Positions 1 through 8,829 of a stretch of 64,000 bases of DNA are shown in pieces. Each line of letters opens with the position of its first letter. The first letter of the stretch is position 1. The notes beneath the pieces were generated by a model, which was given only the letters and a program-made list of their open reading frames with translations, did not search any database and was not told the DNA's origin. Origin of the DNA: Streptomyces capitiformicae (lineage in GTDB: Bacteria > Actinomycetota > Actinomycetes > Streptomycetales > Streptomycetaceae); assembly GCF_002214185.1 (NCBI RefSeq), contig NZ_CP022161.1, forward strand, positions 6,889,486 to 6,953,485, given 5' to 3'. A program made the translations under genes and the position numbers.

Positions 1-999
1 CAGGCACGGGCCAAAGGGGTGGCCTGGCTGCGCGACCGCATTGCCGACGACGGCCGCCCCGAAGGCGCCGAGACCGCCAACTCGTGGTGGCGCGCCCCCT
101 GGGCCCTGTGCGTCGGCGGAGCCCCGGACGCCGCCGCCGCGATGATGGGTTGGGCCGAACGCGAGGCCCTCACCGACGAAGGCGACCTCCGCCCCGGCCC
201 CTTCGACGCCCCCGGCGGCACCAGCCCCGTCTACCACCTCTCCCCCCTCGCGATCGCCTCCTGGCTGCTCGGCCGTTACGACACCGCGACCGCGATCAAC
301 ACCACGCTCGCGCGCTTCCAAAACCCCGACACCGGCGGAGCCTACGACCTTCGCGACTTCGCGCAGGACCCCCTGGAGGACAACCTCAAGACCGCCCAAC
401 TGGGCTTCTCCGCGCTGGTCACCGGTGACCGTCACACCGCCGACGGCGTCCACCGGTGGCTGCATCGCAACCTCGCCGACCAGCCCGACCTGCCTCACCG
501 GCTGTTCACCAGCCGCCGCGGCGACACCCTGGTCACCCACTTCCCGGACGAGACGGCCTTCCTGCGCGTGGTCGACTTCCGGGCGCCCCGGCAGGCGTAC
601 TTCCACCCCGGCATCGCCGCCGCCTTCCTCGCCGGATACGCACAACAGACCGGCGACGCCTCCGCGCTCCGGCTGGGCCGTCAGTACCTCGCCCTCACCA
701 CAGGCGGCACCGAGGAGCAGTACGACGATTCGACGTCGGTGCAGATCTGCAAGTTCGGCTGGGGCGCCGCCGCCATGCTCACGGCCGACCCGGACGGCGG
801 CCACCTCCCCTGGACGGTCCGGATGGGCGAGTGGTTCGTACAGCGCCAGCGCCACGACGGCGCCTGGGCACCGTCGTCGTTCACGACGCCGCGCCCCGGA
901 ATGCTCGACCTGTACTGGAAGACGGCCGAGCACGTGATGGAACTGTCCTACATCGAACACGCCCTGCGCTCCACGAGCGCCGGCACCACCTCCGCCTGA
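1..999 (+). CDS. Alpha-barrel (six-hairpin type) protein, 5' end outside window
   Basis: The frame is open from base 1 to the TGA at 997-999, so the true start lies upstream; a GTG at 19 is only the first start codon visible. About 330 residues remain. They have the look of an alpha/alpha-barrel protein: repeated helix pairs with aromatic and Gly-rich turns (QNPDTGGAYDLRDF, RHDGAWAPSSF) and a conserved-looking EEQYDDSTSVQICKFGWGAAA stretch near residue 240. Such folds occur in glycoside-processing enzymes, terpene cyclases and many uncharacterised Streptomyces proteins. No catalytic pair can be assigned, so the function is unknown. It lies 53 bases before an alcohol dehydrogenase on the same strand and may share its transcript. 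Confidence 0.6.
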   Translation, partial: QARAKGVAWLRDRIADDGRPEGAETANSWWRAPWALCVGGAPDAAAAMMGWAEREALTDEGDLRPGPFDAPGGTSPVYHLSPLAIASWLLGRYDTATAINTTLARFQNPDTGGAYDLRDFAQDPLEDNLKTAQLGFSALVTGDRHTADGVHRWLHRNLADQPDLPHRLFTSRRGDTLVTHFPDETAFLRVVDFRAPRQAYFHPGIAAAFLAGYAQQTGDASALRLGRQYLALTTGGTEEQYDDSTSVQICKFGWGAAAMLTADPDGGHLPWTVRMGEWFVQRQRHDGAWAPSSFTTPRPGMLDLYWKTAEHVMELSYIEHALRSTSAGTTSA

Positions 1000-1052
1000 C
1001 GAATTGATGCGCACGGCCAAAGACGGACGTGCGTCCAGGAGAGGACCCAGGA

Positions 1053-2072
1053 ATGCTCGCTGTCGTCACCCAGGGCAATGGCACCGTCGAAGTGACAGAT
1101 GCTCCCAAGCCCACTGTCGTGGAACCCGATGACGTGATCGTCAAGGTGACCGCGGCCGCCGTGTGCGGGACGGATCTGCACTTCGTCCGGCACCCGTTCC
1201 TGCCGCCCACCCTCACGCTGGGGCACGAGTTCATGGGCACCGTCGTCGAGACGGGCACCCAGGTACACCATGTGACCGAGGGGCAGCGAGTGCTGTCGAA
1301 GATGTTCGTCGCCTGCGGACGGTGCAAACCCTGCCGCACCGCGAACCAGCCCCGGTGCGCCGAATACCGGCTCTTCGGCGGAGGCATCCTCGACGGAGGC
1401 CAGGCCGAATACGTCCGCGTCCCGCGCGCCGACTTCACACTCAGCGAACTCGACGCCTCCGTGTCCGACCAGGACGCGCTCGTCCTCACCGACATCCTCC
1501 CCACCGCCTGGGAGGCGCTCGTCAAGACCGGCTTCCAGAGCGGTGCGACCGTGGGCGTCGTCGGCTCCGGCCCGGTCGGCCTCCTCATCGCGCAACTGGC
1601 CCTCGCCCGCGGCGCGGCCGCCGTCTACCTCGTGGACCTGGACCAGCGTCGCCTGAAACAGGCGGAGAAGCTCGGCGCGGTGCCGGTGCCCGGCGGTGAG
1701 GGTGCCGCCGAGCGCGTTCTCGAACTGACCGGTGGGAACGGCGTCGACGTGGCCATCGACGCCGTCGGCGCCATCCCGGCGATCAGCACCGCCCTGGCGT
1801 GTGTGGCTCTCGGCGGCACCGTCGGTCTCGTCGGTGTCCTGCTCGACGGCGACCTGCCGGTCACCGCGCAGAACCTGTTCGGACGCCAGGTGACCATCGT
1901 GCCGGTCACCGGCAACCCGTACGCGGCCAACGACAACCTCACCACCATGATCACCGCGGGGAGGATCGAGCCGGGCATCGTCATCGACCAGGAAGCCCCC
2001 CTGTCCGCCGCCGCCGAGACCTACCAGTCGTTCATGGCACGCGACTTCGTCAAGACCATTCTGCGGCCCTGA
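1053..2072 (+). CDS. Zinc-dependent alcohol dehydrogenase (MDR family)
   Basis: Predicted NAD(P)-dependent oxidation of an alcohol to an aldehyde or ketone, 339 residues. The catalytic zinc region is visible as VCGTDLHF and GHEFMGTVVETG, the structural zinc loop as CGRCKPCRTANQPRC, and the Rossmann motif as GVVGSGPVGLL. An in-frame GTG exists at 1029, but the ATG at 1053 has a GGAGAGG ribosome site just upstream and starts with a typical family N-terminus, so it is preferred. A second ADH of a different subfamily follows. Substrate unknown; the context of oxidoreductases and a former aldehyde dehydrogenase suggests an alcohol-to-acid oxidation module. Confidence 0.85.
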   Translation: MLAVVTQGNGTVEVTDAPKPTVVEPDDVIVKVTAAAVCGTDLHFVRHPFLPPTLTLGHEFMGTVVETGTQVHHVTEGQRVLSKMFVACGRCKPCRTANQPRCAEYRLFGGGILDGGQAEYVRVPRADFTLSELDASVSDQDALVLTDILPTAWEALVKTGFQSGATVGVVGSGPVGLLIAQLALARGAAAVYLVDLDQRRLKQAEKLGAVPVPGGEGAAERVLELTGGNGVDVAIDAVGAIPAISTALACVALGGTVGLVGVLLDGDLPVTAQNLFGRQVTIVPVTGNPYAANDNLTTMITAGRIEPGIVIDQEAPLSAAAETYQSFMARDFVKTILRP

Positions 2073-2081
2073 ACGCACCCG

Positions 2082-2109
2082 CCGCGCTCCCGCGCTGCCG
2101 GGAGCGCGG
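2082..2109 (+). terminator. Perfect 11-bp GC hairpin between the two ADH genes
   Basis: Arms CCGCGCTCCCG (2082-2092) and its exact complement (2099-2109) enclose a 6-base loop. No T run follows, so it could be a terminator, an attenuating hairpin or an mRNA 3'-end protector. Confidence 0.55.
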
Positions 2110-2162
2110 CACCCCAGCCGACGAGATCACCAGCAACATCAGCAGCACGAAAGGAAACAGAC

Positions 2163-3269
2163 ATGACCAGGGCAGCCGTGCAGTTGAAGGCCGACGGCCC
2201 CATCGAGTTCATCGAGGTCGACGTCCGGCCGCCAGGCCCTGGAGAAGTCCGTGTCCGGATGGCCGCCGCCGGCCTGTGCCACACGGACGTGCAGGCCCTG
2301 TACGGCGGCGTCACCAGCATGACCATGCCGCCACCGGCGGTCGCCGGACACGAGGGCGCCGGCGTGGTGACCGAGGTCGGCCCGGGCGTCTGTGGCCCCT
2401 CCGTCGGCGACCACGTGATCCTCTCCGCCACGGGGCACGACGGCACGTGCGAGTTCTGTACGAACGGTCATCCCTCGTTGTGTCTGCGGAGCCTTCAGCT
2501 GGCGGACCCGCGCACGGGGAACGGCCCCGCCCTGTCGGTCGACGGCACCCCGGTGACCCCCTTCGGCCCCCTCGGCACGTTCACCGAGGAGACGATCGTG
2601 CCCGCGGAATGCGCCATCACCATCGACCAGGCCATGCCGCTGGACCTCGCGTGCCTCATCGGCTGCGCGGTCTCCACGGGAGTGGGTGCCGTCCGCAACC
2701 GGGTCACGGTACGGCCCGGCGACCACGTCGCGGTCCTCGGCTGCGGCGGAGTGGGCCTGAACATCGTCCAGGCGGCACGACGGGCGGGTGCCGGCAGCGT
2801 GATCGCGGTCGATGTCAGTGAGGAGAAGCTGGCGGCCGCGACCGCGTTCGGCGCGACCCACGTCATCGACGCCCGCCACGTCCAGGTACCCGACGCCGTC
2901 CGCGCCGTCACCGGCCCCTTCGGCGCCCACTTCACGTTCGAGAGCACCGGTCTGACGGACTGCATGGCGCAGGCCGTCTCCGCGACCCGCCCGGGCGGAA
3001 CCGCGGTCCTCCTGGGCATGGCACCCGGCTCCTCCGCACTCGCCCTCGACAACATCGCCGACATCATCCTCCAGGAGAAGGTGATCACCGGCTCGCTGAT
3101 GGGCAGCGGCTACTCGGCCCGCGACTTCCCCGTACTGGTGCGCGAGTACCTCGAGGGGACCCTCAAGCTCGACGAGCTCATCACCCGGCGTCGTCCCCTG
3201 GCCGAGATCAACGAGGCCATCGCCGACCTGAAGTCGGGCACCGGCCTGCGAACCGTCTTCACCTTCTGA
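2163..3269 (+). CDS. Zinc-dependent alcohol dehydrogenase, class III/NDMA-type
   Basis: A 368-residue medium-chain dehydrogenase. Visible are the catalytic zinc segment GLCHTDVQ with GHEGAGVVTEVG, structural-zinc cysteines in GHDGTCEFCTNGHPSLC, the long class III insertion around residues 100-135, the ALIGCAV-like segment LACLIGCAVSTGVGAV, and the Rossmann motif GCGGVGLN followed by an acidic residue (DVSEEK), suggesting NAD. Actinobacterial relatives include NDMA-dependent and mycothiol-linked alcohol dehydrogenases; these cannot be separated by eye. An AAGGAAA ribosome site lies 5 bases before the ATG. It follows the other ADH after a 90-base gap containing a hairpin. Confidence 0.85.
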   Translation: MTRAAVQLKADGPIEFIEVDVRPPGPGEVRVRMAAAGLCHTDVQALYGGVTSMTMPPPAVAGHEGAGVVTEVGPGVCGPSVGDHVILSATGHDGTCEFCTNGHPSLCLRSLQLADPRTGNGPALSVDGTPVTPFGPLGTFTEETIVPAECAITIDQAMPLDLACLIGCAVSTGVGAVRNRVTVRPGDHVAVLGCGGVGLNIVQAARRAGAGSVIAVDVSEEKLAAATAFGATHVIDARHVQVPDAVRAVTGPFGAHFTFESTGLTDCMAQAVSATRPGGTAVLLGMAPGSSALALDNIADIILQEKVITGSLMGSGYSARDFPVLVREYLEGTLKLDELITRRRPLAEINEAIADLKSGTGLRTVFTF

Positions 3270-3459
3270 GCCCCCTCATCCGGCTCCACCCCTCGTCGCG
3301 GGCACGGAGGTCCCGCAGCACTGCACCCGACAAAACCGCGACGACGTCACCGCGGGGCGACCTGCGAACCGATGAGGCCGTCGAAGGCTGTGCCGTCGCC
3401 GCTGCACCGCCGACAGCCGGCGCCCACGGTGCACGCCACACAACGCCGAGGAGGACCTT

Positions 3460-4287
3460 GTGGTCGTTACCAGCATCGATCCCGTACTCGATGCTCAGCA
3501 TCCCGTACCGCCGGGCGAATTCTTCGACCCGCCGCCCAGCGCGGGCCAGGATTGGCAGACCGCGCCACCGTGGTTCGACGGTGCGGGCTGGATCATGCCG
3601 ATGGGCGGTTTCCTGCTGCGTTCGGGAGACCGGACGATCCTGGTCGACGCGGGACTGGGACCGAACATCGATATCGTCGAAACGCGTGGAAAGCTGTTCG
3701 ACTCGCTCGCCGATCTTGGCGTCACACCCGAGCAGATCACCGATGTCGTGCTCACCCACCTGCACTTGGACCACGTCGGCTGGGTCGCTCCTGCGGGTGA
3801 ACCGATCTTCACTCACGCCCGGCACCACTGCCACCGCGCTGATTACGACTGGATGCGTGCTGATCCCGGCAGCAACCCTGCCACGGCCCGGGTGACCGAT
3901 ACCATCCGTGCCGTTTCCGACCTCCTCGACCTGGCCGAGGGGGAGCGAACGGAGATCGCGGATTCGGTCGCGCTGCGGCTGTTCGCCGGTCACACGCCCG
4001 GCAACTGCGTCGGCGAGATCGAGACCGGCGAAGCACGAGTATTGCTGCTGGGGGACACCGCGCATCACCCCGCACTCCTGGTCGAGGATGGGTGGACCGA
4101 CCGCCTGGACGAAGATCGCGCCGCGGCGGCCAGGGCCCGCGACCGGCTCGCGCAGGAGATGGAACGTACCGGAGCTATCGGTCTCGGCGCACACTTCCCG
4201 GGGACCCAGGGCGGTCGCATCATCCGTGACAAGCAGGGCGCACGGCAGTGGCAGCCGATCCCGAGCAACCGAATCCACACGAACTGA
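3460..4287 (+). CDS. Metallo-beta-lactamase-fold hydrolase (lactonase-like)
   Basis: A 275-residue cytoplasmic metallohydrolase. The metal-binding HxHxDH motif is present as LTHLHLDHVGW (near residue 105), with further ligands in FAGHTPGNCVGEI and the Asp of LLLGDTAHH. This pattern matches AHL lactonase/AttM-like and related lactone or thioester hydrolases. The start is a GTG at 3460 with a GAGGAGG ribosome site ending 7 bases upstream. It sits between an ADH and an aldo/keto reductase, so lactone or ester hydrolysis in a catabolic route is as likely as quorum quenching. Confidence 0.8.
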   Translation: MVVTSIDPVLDAQHPVPPGEFFDPPPSAGQDWQTAPPWFDGAGWIMPMGGFLLRSGDRTILVDAGLGPNIDIVETRGKLFDSLADLGVTPEQITDVVLTHLHLDHVGWVAPAGEPIFTHARHHCHRADYDWMRADPGSNPATARVTDTIRAVSDLLDLAEGERTEIADSVALRLFAGHTPGNCVGEIETGEARVLLLGDTAHHPALLVEDGWTDRLDEDRAAAARARDRLAQEMERTGAIGLGAHFPGTQGGRIIRDKQGARQWQPIPSNRIHTN

Positions 4288-4309
4288 ACGCACATGAAAG
4301 GAATCACAG

Positions 4310-5290
4310 GTGAAAACTGTCCGACTGGGCAAGAGCGGCCTGGAGATGAGCGGCCTCATCCTGGGCATGATGACCTACGGTGACCCCGAGCAGGGCTACC
4401 CGTCGTGGACCATCGGCCTCGATGAGGCCCGTCCGTTCGTCCGCCGCGCCTACGAGGCGGGTATCACGACCTTCGACACCTCCAACGTATATTCCAGCGG
4501 CACAAGTGAGGAAATCCTGGGCACGCTGACCAGAGAGTTGGGTCCACGCGAAGAGTTCCAGATCGCGACGAAGGTGTACGGGCATCAGCGCCCGTCTCGC
4601 AACGGCTCCGGCCTGAGCCGGGTCGCCATCATGCACGAGATCGACGCCTCGCTGCGCCGCCTCGGTACCGACTACGTCGACCTTTATCAGATCCATGCTT
4701 TCGATCCGAACACACCGATCGAAGAGACGATGGAAGCACTGCACGACGTGGTCAAGGCTGGCAAAGCCCGCTATATCGGCGCATGCAATCTCCTGATGTG
4801 GCAGCTCGCGCTCATGCAGAACGCGGCAGACCGACACGGGTGGACCCAGTTCGTGTCGAATCAGCTGCACTACAACTTGCTGGCGCGGGAGCTGGAACGC
4901 GAGGTCGCGCCCTATGCCGAAGCCACAGGCATGGGAATTCTGCCCTGGAGCCCGCTCGCACGCGGACGGCTCACCCGGCCGTGGGGCGCGGAAGGGTCCG
5001 GGCGTGAAGCCAACGACACACTGTCTCCACAGCTGTATACCCGTGACGAGGAATCGCACAAGCGGGTCGTGACCGCTGTACGGGAAGTCGCCGAGGCTCG
5101 CGGGGTGCCGATGGCGCAGATCGCGGTGTCCTGGGTGGCGAATAAATCCCCGGTGGCCGCGCCGATTGTGGGTGCCACCAAGGAACGCCATATCGACGAC
5201 GCCGTCGCCGGTCTCGAACTCGAACTCACCACCGAGGAGATCACCAAACTCGAAGCGGCGAACACCTTGGTCCGCAACGGAATCATCTGA
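4310..5290 (+). CDS. Aldo/keto reductase
   Basis: A 326-residue NADPH-dependent TIM-barrel oxidoreductase of the YhdN/YajO-like group. Visible are the catalytic Asp and Tyr segment (TTFDTSNVYSSGTSEEILG), the Lys region IATKVYG, and the C-terminal cofactor-binding segment SPVAAPIVGATKERHIDDAV. The GTG start at 4310 has a GAAAGGAA ribosome site. It is 22 bases after the metallohydrolase, so the two are probably one operon. It is the last intact gene before the disrupted aldehyde dehydrogenase. Confidence 0.85.
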   Translation: MKTVRLGKSGLEMSGLILGMMTYGDPEQGYPSWTIGLDEARPFVRRAYEAGITTFDTSNVYSSGTSEEILGTLTRELGPREEFQIATKVYGHQRPSRNGSGLSRVAIMHEIDASLRRLGTDYVDLYQIHAFDPNTPIEETMEALHDVVKAGKARYIGACNLLMWQLALMQNAADRHGWTQFVSNQLHYNLLARELEREVAPYAEATGMGILPWSPLARGRLTRPWGAEGSGREANDTLSPQLYTRDEESHKRVVTAVREVAEARGVPMAQIAVSWVANKSPVAAPIVGATKERHIDDAVAGLELELTTEEITKLEAANTLVRNGII

Positions 5291-5515
5291 GTCCTCCGCC
5301 GCTGCCCCGCCGGGCCGCGCACCACAACACCATCCATTCGGTGATCATCCGACTAGGAGAAGAAGATATGCCCGACAGGGACACAGTCATCGCATCGGCT
5401 CCGACCGGGCTGTAGGTCGGTGGTGAACAGGTGCCGGCCATCGACGGACGCACATTTCCGGTGTTCGATCCGGCCGATGGCCAGGTACTGAACGAGGCCG
5501 CCGTGGCCCCCTCTC

Positions 5516-6798
5516 AACCAGGGTTCCCGGACCGCCGGCGTGGACGGCCTGACGGTCGCCGATGTCGAGTCGGCTCCGGGAGCGCCCGGGTTCCTGGAGG
5601 CTTTGCGCGCGGATCTGAAGTCCGGATCGTTTCGGCCGCTTCCGGTGAGGGAACGCAAGATCCCCAAGCCAGGCGGGTCCGGGAAGGTCAGAAGCCTCGG
5701 GACTCCTTCCGTGGCTGACCGGACCGCTCAGGCCGCGCTGAAGCTGGTGCTGGAGCCCATATTCGAGGCCGACTTCCTGCCGGTCTCCTACGGGTTCCGG
5801 CCCAAGAGGCGGGCCCAGGACGCGATCGCCGAGATCCAGCGGTTCGGCACCAAGGGCTACCGATGGGTGCTGGACGCCGACATCGAGGCGGCGCCTTTGA
5901 CAACGTCTCACACTGCACCGTCATGGACGCGGTGCGGGCACGGGTCAAAGACAAGCGCGTCCTGGCGCTGGTAAAGGCGTTCTTGAAGTCGGGCATCCTC
6001 ACTGAGGACGGCCGACGAAGGGACACCCACACCGGCACCCCGCAAGGCGGCATCCTCTCCCCGCTGATCTTCAACATCGCGCTGTCGGCGCTCGACGAGC
6101 ACCTGCACCGCGACTGGAAGCCCGGCGGGCGGATGGATGGCCAGTACCCACGCAAGAAGCGTCGTCGCCACGGCCTGCCCAACTGGCGAACCGTCCGCTA
6201 CGCGGACGATTTCGCGATCTTGGTGCACGGCTCCGCCGACGACGCCCGCGCACTCCAGGACGAAGTGACCTCCGTGCTCGAACCCCTGGGGCTGCGGCTG
6301 GCGCCAGCCAAAACCCGGATCGTGCACATGGAGGACGGGTTCGACTTCCTCGGCTTCCTCGGCTTCCGCATCCAGTGGAAACGCAAGCGGGGAACCGACA
6401 AGTGGTACGTCTACTTCTTCGTCGCCGCGCGGCCCATCCGCTCGGCGAAGGACAAGATCCGTGCCCTGACCCGCAGGACATCACAGGCCAGTCCCGCAGA
6501 CGTGCTGATCCGGCTCAACCAGATCGTGCACGGCTGGACCAACTACTTCCGGCACGCCGTCGCGAAACACACGTTCCGGATGTTGGGGATCTTCCTCTGG
6601 CATCGAGTGATCATGTGGTTGAAGACGCTGCACCGCTGGTCGTGGAAGGACATCCGCAGATGGCTCCTCGGCCCCAACGGGTCCTGGCTGCCGATCGCGG
6701 TGGACGGGGTGGAACTGATCAACCCGGCGCGGACACCCGCGATCACGCGATACCGCTACCGGGGCGACACAATTCCCACCCCCTGGACGACCGCCTGA
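5516..6798 (+). pseudogene. ltrA: Group II intron reverse transcriptase/maturase, truncated and frameshifted
   Basis: An LtrA-like intron-encoded protein. The first segment (from 5516, NQGSRTAGVDGLTVADV, to about 5890) covers the RT N-terminal motifs, including SYGFRPKRRAQDAI. A frameshift near 5886-5895 (DADIE into GAFDNVSH) moves the reading to the frame that carries TPQGGILSPL, the catalytic YADD box (RYADDFAILVHG), the thumb and the maturase domain X up to the TGA at 6796-6798. About the first 60 residues are absent. No start codon with a ribosome site is present, so no functional protein is expected. Confidence 0.85.
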
Positions 6799-6825
6799 CG
6801 AACAGCCCACGGCAGGAACTGTGGA

Positions 6826-6859
6826 GAGCCCGGTACTCGGTAACGGGTACGCCGGGTTC
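6826..6859 (+). ncRNA. Group II intron domain V
   Basis: A 34-nt hairpin with the exact domain V plan. Outer stem GAGCCCGG/CCGGGTTC (6826-6833 with 6852-6859, one G-U pair and the catalytic AGC at positions 2-4), a two-base CG bulge (6850-6851), inner stem TACTCG/CGGGTA and a GTAA tetraloop (6840-6843). It lies 27 bases after the maturase stop, the usual place. Confidence 0.9.
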
Positions 6860-6862
6860 GGC

Positions 6863-6922
6863 GAGCGGCCTGGAGAAACGGGCCGGTGGCAACACTGGCA
6901 CCGCGCTCCAGGCCGACTCAAC
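6863..6922 (+). ncRNA. Group II intron domain VI with bulged branch-point A
   Basis: Stem GAG plus CGGCCTGGAG (6863-6875) pairs with CTCCAGGCCG (6906-6915) and CTC (6917-6919), leaving a single unpaired A at 6916. That A is 6-7 bases from the inferred 3' splice site at about 6922 (CTCAAC), as expected for the branch-point adenosine. The ALDH reading frame resumes just after it. Confidence 0.8.
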
Positions 6923-7082
6923 CGGCCGGCTCCGCCGATGGCGTCCGCACGCTGGATGCCGCAGCGAAGGCGCAGCCCGAGTGGGCCGCCACCCCGGCTC
7001 GCGAGCGTGCCGAGATTTACACCCGTGATCTGGAACGGGCGCTGCGCGTTGGTGCGGCACTCGAGTCGGGCATGGTGGGGAT

Positions 7083-7306
7083 CAGTTGTGGCGTGATATC
7101 CCGGCCCTGGCCAGCCTGGCCAAAGCCATCCGCGAGCACCAGCCGCAGTCGTGCAGGGCATCACCACCCGGTTCAACTCCGGCGTCGATGAAGGCCGCAT
7201 CACCGATCTGAAGCTCCAGAAGCGGATCATGGCCGGACGCGCGGGAGTCCCGCTGCTCCGCCACCGTGTCATCCTCATGGCCCTGCTCCGACGCCGCTAT
7301 GTGTGA
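7083..7306 (+). mobile_element. ISL3-type transposase C-terminal remnant
   Basis: Two adjoining frames read QLWRDIPALASLAKAIREHQP (from 7083) and VQGITTRFNSGVDEGRITDLKLQKRIMAGRAG...RRRYV (7151-7306, TGA at 7304). The FNSGVDEGRI...K...GRAG segment is the hallmark C-terminus of ISL3-like DDE transposases. A frameshift near 7150 and the missing catalytic N-terminal part make it inactive. The boundary with the ALDH pseudogene is blurred: bases 7083-7104 can be read plausibly in either protein. Confidence 0.7.
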
Positions 7307-7492
7307 CGGAGCGTCACCGGCGCACGGTGGCATGCGCCTGCTTCACGGAAATCTTGCCGGGCCACGTTCAGGTGTACGCCGACAACGGGAGTGTTCAGCG
7401 CAATCCGGGTGTCAGGGCGGACGCCGTGGTACTCGTCCTCGGCGTGCTCGGCCTCGTGCTGAGTGTGCTCGGTATTGCCACGCCGGCATAAG

Positions 7493-7526
7493 TGACGGGT
7501 CAGGGAGAAGCCTCCCCGACCCGTCA
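7493..7526. terminator. Hairpin terminator between IS remnant and FdR operon
   Basis: TGACGGGTC (7493-7501) pairs with GACCCGTCA at 7518-7526, with an inner GGGAG/CTCCC extension. It lies 50 bases beyond the stop of the leftward ferredoxin reductase gene and probably ends that operon. The 7307-7492 stretch before it holds no convincing gene. Confidence 0.65.
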
Positions 7527-7575
7527 GCCCTGGTCGGCATGAGAACTGGTCTCAACGGTCGGCTCGGCTGTACCC

Positions 7576-8829
7576 TCAGTCCGTGGTGCCGGCACTCGCC
7601 AGCGCAGCCTCGAGAAGGCGGCGGCCCGGATCCGCGGCGATGCCGGCGTCCACCGGGACGCGCTGCGCGATGAGTTTCCGCGCCGCCGCGTAGTCGGCAG
7701 GCGAGCCGATCGCGTCTACGGCTGTGACGACTCCATCGCACAGGTACAAAACCGAGAACCTGCGCTCGTCGGGGTTGCCCCGGATGACCAGCTCGTCGTC
7801 CGGGACGACGAGGCCGGCGGACTGAAGCTTGATATCGTACTGGTCGCTCCAGAACCAGGGCGGGTCGACGGCCGGCTGCTCCACACCTGAGAGGTAATCG
7901 GCGAGGACGCGGGCGTGCGAGACCGCGTTCGGCATCGATTCCAGTCTCCTCGGCGGTTCGCCGTCGAGATCGGTGACCTTCGCGACGTCGCCGACCGCGA
8001 ACACGTCGTTCGCGCTGGTCCGGCAGAAGCGGTCGACCAGGATGCCACCGTCCACGTCGATCCCGGCGCGCGCCGCCAACTCGTCGTTGGGAACTATTCC
8101 GATTCCCACGAGGAGCTGGTCCACGGCGATCCGCGAGCCGTCACTCAGGACGGCTCCGATCACGTTCCCGGCGTCGGAGTACTGGTACTCGACGACCGCC
8201 GTGCCGACGCGAACGTCGACGCCTCGGTCGCGATGGAGGCGCCGGAAGAATTCCGACACGACGGGCGATGTGACCCGGCCCAACAGTCGATCTGCAGCCT
8301 CGACAAGCGTCACCTGAGCGTCGAGGGAGCGGAGCACCGATGCGATCTCGAGTCCGACATAGCCCCCGCCGACGACCACGAAGGACGCGCCGTCCGTTCG
8401 CACCGCCTTCAGCCTGTCGACGTCGGCCAGCGTGCGGATGTAGTGAACGTTGGGCGCCGATCGCAGGATGGAGTCCGGCAGCCGTCGCGGTCGGCCGCCG
8501 GTCGCGAAGACCAGCTTCCGCCAGGTCCGGACACGTCCGTCGTCGAGGGTCACGGTCTGAGCCTCGAGGTCGACGTCGGCCACGGCGACACCGGCCGAGA
8601 CGGCGATACCGTGGCGATCGTAGAAATCGGGCCGGCGCAGGTAGAGGTCGGCCGCTTCGACCTCCCCTCGGAGGTATGCCTTCGACAGCGGCGGTCGGGT
8701 ATAGGGGACGTGGTCCTCCTCCCCGACGATGGCGATGCTGCCACCCCAATCGCGAGATCGCAGGGCGGCGGCCAACTCTCCGGCAGCCTGCCCCCCGCCG
8801 ATGATCAGGAGGTCGCTGTCGGCGGTCAT
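7576..8829 (-). CDS. NADH:ferredoxin reductase of a P450 system
   Basis: A 417-residue FAD/NAD flavoprotein of the putidaredoxin/rhodocoxin reductase type. It has the FAD Rossmann motif LLIIGGGQAAGELAAALR (residues 7-24), the PYTRPPLSKAYLRGE segment, the NAD motif VVVGGGYVGLEIASVLR and the second FAD motif DVFAVGDVAKV. It should pass electrons from NADH to the 2Fe-2S ferredoxin encoded just upstream. Its ATG overlaps the ferredoxin TGA (ATGA at 8826-8829), implying coupled translation. It is the last gene of the P450-SDR-ferredoxin-reductase operon. Confidence 0.92.
   Translation of the reverse strand: MTADSDLLIIGGGQAAGELAAALRSRDWGGSIAIVGEEDHVPYTRPPLSKAYLRGEVEAADLYLRRPDFYDRHGIAVSAGVAVADVDLEAQTVTLDDGRVRTWRKLVFATGGRPRRLPDSILRSAPNVHYIRTLADVDRLKAVRTDGASFVVVGGGYVGLEIASVLRSLDAQVTLVEAADRLLGRVTSPVVSEFFRRLHRDRGVDVRVGTAVVEYQYSDAGNVIGAVLSDGSRIAVDQLLVGIGIVPNDELAARAGIDVDGGILVDRFCRTSANDVFAVGDVAKVTDLDGEPPRRLESMPNAVSHARVLADYLSGVEQPAVDPPWFWSDQYDIKLQSAGLVVPDDELVIRGNPDERRFSVLYLCDGVVTAVDAIGSPADYAAARKLIAQRVPVDAGIAADPGRRLLEAALASAGTTD

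Larger units (their letters stand above)
5507..6922 (+). mobile_element. 5'-truncated group II intron
   Basis: The element interrupts the ALDH pseudogene. Its 5' end, including ribozyme domains I-III and the start of domain IV, is missing: ALDH sequence abuts reverse-transcriptase sequence at about 5507-5516. Its 3' end is complete, with domain V at 6826-6859 and domain VI ending near 6922. Loss of only the 5' side is what incomplete reverse transcription during retrohoming or retrotransposition would leave, although a later deletion would look the same. The intron cannot splice without domain I. Confidence 0.8.
5368..7085 (+). pseudogene. Aldehyde dehydrogenase pseudogene, interrupted by an intron and internally deleted
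   Basis: An ATG at 5368 with an AGGAGAAG ribosome site opens an ALDH N-terminus. An in-frame TAG at 5413-5415 breaks it where a Tyr codon is expected (APTGL*VGGEQV), and the same frame then continues VPAIDGRTFPVFDPADGQVLNEAAVA up to about 5506. The reading resumes after the group II intron at about 6923 (GSADGVRTLDAAAKAQPEW...ARERAEI) and jumps directly to the ALDH C-terminal segment YTRDLERALRVGAALESGMVGI. The central part holding the catalytic Cys and Glu is therefore missing. It ends at a transposase remnant near 7085. The gene is dead three ways: nonsense codon, insertion and deletion. Confidence 0.85.

Noticed and set aside
3460..4287. Dedicated quorum-quenching lactonase
   Set aside because: The HxHxDH motif is shared by many metallohydrolases and no signalling genes are nearby, so only the broad family is supported.
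7303..7491. Possible 62-residue small membrane protein after the ISL3 tail
   Set aside because: Begins at a GTG that overlaps the transposase stop, has no ribosome site, and only its last 20 residues are hydrophobic. Too weak to call.
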